This document shows positions 6,010 through 8,007 of a stretch of 8,007 nucleotides of DNA, piece by piece. The position numbers and the translations under genes are program-made. The first letter of the stretch is position 1. Each line of letters starts with the position of its first letter. The notes beneath the pieces were generated by a model that was not told the DNA's origin, searched no databases, and saw only the letters and a program-made list of their open reading frames with translations. The stretch comes from an uncultured Eubacteriales bacterium (GTDB taxonomy: Bacteria; Bacillota; Clostridia; Lachnospirales; CAG-274). The DNA lies in assembly GCA_902497185.1 (NCBI GenBank), contig CABVEG010000070.1:1-8007 (forward strand). The letters run 5' to 3'.

Positions 6010-6032
6010 AAAGGGCAATTATGCCCTTTTTT
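6010..6032 (+). terminator. Intrinsic terminator, right copy with U-tract, immediately upstream of the next gene
   Basis: The stem AAAGGGC (6010-6016) with GCCCTTT (6023-6029) is followed by T to 6032, giving six Ts after the last C. This is a good, if small, Rho-independent terminator and probably the original end of the tagO operon. Oddly, it ends only 16 nt before the start codon at 6049 and 3 nt before the Shine-Dalgarno, so any transcript of the next gene must pass through it. Confidence 0.72.
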
Positions 6033-6048
6033 AATAGGAGGATTTTAT

Positions 6049-6825
6049 ATGAAAAAAAGAATTTTAGCTTTGGCTTTGGCACTTTCAATGGCTTTGCCTG
6101 TTGGAGCAATGGCTCACGATATATATATTAATGTAAATGGAGTAAGACTTCAGACAGACCAGCCGCCCATTATAATTAATAATAGAACTCTTGTACCCTT
6201 AAGAGTTGTAGCTGAGGCGCTGGGCTGCAATGTTGAGTGGGATAATGATACGAGAAGTGCTAAATTTGTTCAGGGCGATGTAACAGCTGTTATAACCATT
6301 GGTGAAAGCTATATTTTAGTAGGCGATGGTGTTTATAATGAAGAATTTCCTATCGATTCTCCTGCCATAATAAGAGGCTCAAGAACAATGATTCCTTTAA
6401 GAGCTCTTTCTGAATGCTTTGGCTATGAAGTAAAGTGGGACAGTGAGGAAATGACTGTTGATATTAATACCAAATCAATGGAAACAGGTGATACTGACAG
6501 CGCAGAGGAGCAGGAAAAAATTGAAGTAAGTGACAATATGACAGGTAAAATTACAGCATATGCAGGCATATTAGAGGGCACCGTTCAGATATTAGATGCC
6601 GTAGAGTATGATAATGAAAACTATACAGCCATTAAGGAAAATCTTGCCGAAATAACCTCAAATGCTGATAATATGAGCTATGATGAGCTTATAGCTGCAT
6701 TTACCAAGCTTAAAGAAATTGATGAAAGTCTTGCAGATATGGCTGATGATGCAGGTGTAAGTGATATTGTTGCCGATTATTACAACGGTCTTGGGGATTC
6801 TTTAAAGGAAATAATGGGAGAATAG
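6049..6825 (+). CDS. Secreted stalk-domain (copper amine oxidase N-terminal-like) protein
   Basis: A 258-residue exported protein. Residues 1-22 form a signal peptide: KKR, a hydrophobic run of Leu/Ala, then AMA before H23. Residues 24-135 match the Cu_amine_oxidN1/'stalk' domain found in many clostridial envelope proteins: a first unit NNRTLVPLRVVAEALGCNVEWD (from N44) and a second SRTMIPLRALSECFGYEVKWD (from about S111). No amine oxidase catalytic domain is present, so the copper-enzyme name would be misleading. An acidic linker (about 140-160, ETGDTDSAEEQEKIE) leads to a helical, acidic C-terminal region (165-258) that I do not recognise. No sortase motif or C-terminal anchor is seen. AGGAGG at 6036-6041 with 7-nt spacing fixes ATG 6049. 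I see no clear promoter of its own; an intrinsic terminator lies just upstream. A cell-surface or wall-binding role is inference. Confidence 0.88.
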   Translation: MKKRILALALALSMALPVGAMAHDIYINVNGVRLQTDQPPIIINNRTLVPLRVVAEALGCNVEWDNDTRSAKFVQGDVTAVITIGESYILVGDGVYNEEFPIDSPAIIRGSRTMIPLRALSECFGYEVKWDSEEMTVDINTKSMETGDTDSAEEQEKIEVSDNMTGKITAYAGILEGTVQILDAVEYDNENYTAIKENLAEITSNADNMSYDELIAAFTKLKEIDESLADMADDAGVSDIVADYYNGLGDSLKEIMGE

Positions 6826-6924
6826 ATTGACAGATTATATAAAAAATTTAATTTTTATTATGCATTACTTTTTACTGATGTTTAACAATCTATTTGCATT
6901 TTGACTAAAAATCATCAATAAACA

Positions 6925-6952
6925 AATAATAAAATATAAAATATGCTACAAT
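6925..6952 (+). promoter_or_regulatory. Possible upstream promoters in the prs intergenic region
   Basis: The extended -10 pattern TGCTACAAT lies at 6944-6952 without a recognisable -35. A second candidate is TTGACT (6901-6906) with AATAAT (6925-6930) at 18-nt spacing. In such AT-rich DNA -10-like strings are common, so these are tentative additional starts for prs. Confidence 0.35.
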
Positions 6953-6974
6953 AATGTTCAATATGTCAAAAAAA

Positions 6975-6990
6975 TTACTAAATTTAGTAA
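6975..6990. promoter_or_regulatory. 16-bp perfect palindrome, candidate operator
   Basis: TTACTAAA (6975-6982) is followed directly by its reverse complement TTTAGTAA (6983-6990), with no spacer. It lies between the tentative upstream promoters and the main prs promoter, where a dimeric regulator could act. No regulator can be named from the sequence. Confidence 0.4.
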
Positions 6991-7032
6991 AAAATATGGA
7001 TAATTTAGGTAAACTTTTTCATTCAACAATAT

Positions 7033-7061
7033 TTGACAACGGCTGAATTTAATATTATAAT
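7033..7061 (+). promoter_or_regulatory. Full-consensus sigma-A promoter of prs
   Basis: TTGACA at 7033-7038 and TATAAT at 7056-7061, both perfect, with the optimal 17-nt spacer. The expected start is near 7068, giving a leader of about 58 nt with a weak hairpin (AAACCA 7083-7088, TGGTTT 7093-7098) and AGGAGG at 7112-7117. It should be one of the strongest promoters here. Confidence 0.9.
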
Positions 7062-7125
7062 TAATATGTGTAAAAGCGAAGAAAACCAGTGTTGGTTTAA
7101 GCAGTTTTATCAGGAGGAATTATTA

Positions 7126-8007
7126 ATGAATATTAGCGGTGGTGGCATTAAGATTTTTGGTTGCAACGGTAACCATGTCTTAGCTGAAAAAATTGCTTCG
7201 GAATTAGGTCTTTCACTTAGTAAGTGTGAAGTAAGCAAATTCAGCGACGGCGAAATCAGTGTTAGAATCAACGAAACAGTAAGAGGCAATGATATTTTTA
7301 TCGTTCAGCCTACAAGCAATCCGGTTAATGATAATTTAATGGAGCTTCTCATTACTATTGATGCTGTTAAGAGAGCATCAGCAGGCAGAATTAATGCTGT
7401 TATACCTTACTATGGTTATGCACGTCAGGACAGAAAGGCTAAAGCCAGAGATCCTATTTCAGCTAAGCTTGTTGCTGACCTTATAACAAGTGCAGGTGCA
7501 GACAGAGTAATCACTATGGATTTACACTGTGCACAAATTCAGGGCTTCTTTAATATCCCTGTTGACCATTTGGTTGGTATGCCTTTACTTTCAAAGTATT
7601 ATGGTGAAAAGTTCGGTTATGGCAATGATAACCTTGTAGCTGTATCTCCTGACCTTGGCTCTGTAACAAGAACAAGATCATTTGCTGAACAGCTTGACAT
7701 TCCTATTGCTATTGTAGATAAAAGAAGACCTAAGCCTAATGTATCTGAAATTATGAATATTATCGGCGACTTTAAGGATAAAACCGTTATCCTTTATGAT
7801 GATATGATTGATACTGCCGGTACTATTACAAATGCAGCTAATGCTATTATTGAAAGAGGAGCTAAGGAGGTTTATGCCTGCTGTACTCACGGTGTTCTTT
7901 CAGGTGCTGCTATTGAAAGAATACAAAACAGCCAGATTAAGGAATTACTTGTACTTGATACAGTACCTCTTACGGCTGAAAAGGCTATTCCTAAAATTAA
8001 ACAGAAA
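7126..8007 (+). CDS. prs: Ribose-phosphate pyrophosphokinase (PRPP synthetase), 3' end outside window
   Basis: Prs makes PRPP from ribose-5-phosphate and ATP, the shared precursor for purines, pyrimidines, NAD, His and Trp; its product is the substrate of Upp in this window. The frame is open from ATG 7126 to the last base: 294 codons of an expected 310-320, so only about 20-25 residues and the stop are missing. Seen: the N-terminal IKIFGCNGNHVLAEKIA, KFSDGEISVRI, the catalytic YARQDRK with R100 and K104, metal-binding H134 in MDLHCAQIQGFF, the ribose-5-phosphate/PRPP loop DDMIDTAGT at 225-233, and a C-terminal region with CTHGVLSG. All catalytic motifs are intact. AGGAGG at 7112-7117 with 8-nt spacing supports the start. 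It is a class I enzyme by motif content and is driven by the consensus promoter just upstream. Confidence 0.97.
   Translation, partial: MNISGGGIKIFGCNGNHVLAEKIASELGLSLSKCEVSKFSDGEISVRINETVRGNDIFIVQPTSNPVNDNLMELLITIDAVKRASAGRINAVIPYYGYARQDRKAKARDPISAKLVADLITSAGADRVITMDLHCAQIQGFFNIPVDHLVGMPLLSKYYGEKFGYGNDNLVAVSPDLGSVTRTRSFAEQLDIPIAIVDKRRPKPNVSEIMNIIGDFKDKTVILYDDMIDTAGTITNAANAIIERGAKEVYACCTHGVLSGAAIERIQNSQIKELLVLDTVPLTAEKAIPKIKQK

Larger units (their letters stand above)
5704..6029. repeat. Pair of exact 20-bp direct repeats (5704-5723 and 6010-6029) flanking a 286-nt segment
   Basis: The sequence AAAGGGCAATTATGCCCTTT occurs at both positions with no mismatch, and identity stops exactly at the 20 bp on both sides (T versus G before; C versus T after). 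Each copy is itself an inverted repeat. The arrangement resembles a target-site duplication around an insertion, or a duplicated terminator. Confidence 0.9.

Noticed and set aside
5704..6029. Interpretation of the repeated hairpins as a CRISPR array
   Set aside because: There are only two exact repeats 306 bp apart, and the internal hairpins differ in sequence; no repeat-spacer periodicity.
5897..6109. A 70-codon minus-strand frame overlapping the cassette and the start of the stalk gene
   Set aside because: It is antisense to a well-supported signal peptide and Shine-Dalgarno, with low-complexity Lys/Phe/Leu composition and no family signal.
479..6551. A 17-nt identity (AATATGACAGGTAAAAT) shared by the first gene (479-495) and the stalk gene (6535-6551)
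   Set aside because: Both copies encode NMTGKI in frame using the organism's common codons and the match does not extend; coincidence is more likely than a functional repeat.
6827..6832. TTGACA right after the stalk gene as a -35
   Set aside because: No acceptable -10 occurs at 16-18 nt spacing (best is TAATTT); the next gene has a perfect promoter much closer.
6838..6860. AT-only inverted repeat (ATAAAAA/TTTTTAT) after the stalk gene as a terminator
   Set aside because: The stem has no G-C pairs, so it would be too weak; it may still mark a 3' end, but I cannot support a terminator call.

Overview
This is an AT-rich window with all genes on the + strand. The proteins (RadA, long-form Sua5/YwlC, RpiB, Upp, a TagO/WecA-type transferase, a 'stalk'/copper-amine-oxidase-N-domain protein and Prs), the strong AGGAGG ribosome sites and the consensus sigma-A-type promoters point to a Gram-positive, low-GC anaerobe of the Bacillota, most likely class Clostridia. 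I cannot place it further from the sequence. All the main genes are ordinary core genes; the accessory-looking part is one intergenic region at about 5704-6032.

Layout. (1) 63-1918: an extended -10 promoter drives a 136-residue conserved small protein of the Clostridia family usually named 'endosialidase' (I doubt that function), followed 6 nt later by radA (DNA recombination/repair ATPase). (2) 1937-5705: a good promoter starts a tightly packed five-gene operon: a SEC-C zinc-motif protein, ywlC/sua5 (first step of tRNA t6A synthesis, TTG start abutting the previous stop), rpiB (pentose phosphate isomerase), upp (uracil salvage from PRPP) and tagO/wecA (first lipid-linked step of wall or surface polymer synthesis). 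Gaps are 0-22 nt. The order ywlC-rpiB-upp resembles a compacted form of the Bacillus ywlC...rpiB...upp cluster. (3) 5704-6048: a 343-nt gene-free stretch holding a 286-nt stem-loop-rich cassette, bracketed by two exact 20-bp copies of a terminator-like hairpin. (4) 6049-6825: a secreted stalk-domain protein. (5) 6826-7125: a very AT-rich regulatory intergenic region with a 16-bp perfect palindrome and a textbook TTGACA-17-TATAAT promoter. (6) 7126-8007: prs, cut by the window end.

Functionally, RpiB feeds ribose-5-phosphate, Prs turns it into PRPP, and Upp uses PRPP for UMP. TagO and the stalk-domain protein belong to the cell envelope; YwlC serves translation fidelity and RadA recombination.

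The most interesting object is the hairpin cassette at 5724-6009. It looks like an insertion that duplicated, and split the U-tract from, an intrinsic terminator. It leaves the functional terminator copy only 16 nt upstream of the next start codon, so that gene is either expressed by readthrough or controlled by attenuation. I found no CRISPR array, tRNA, rRNA, transposase or defence gene.
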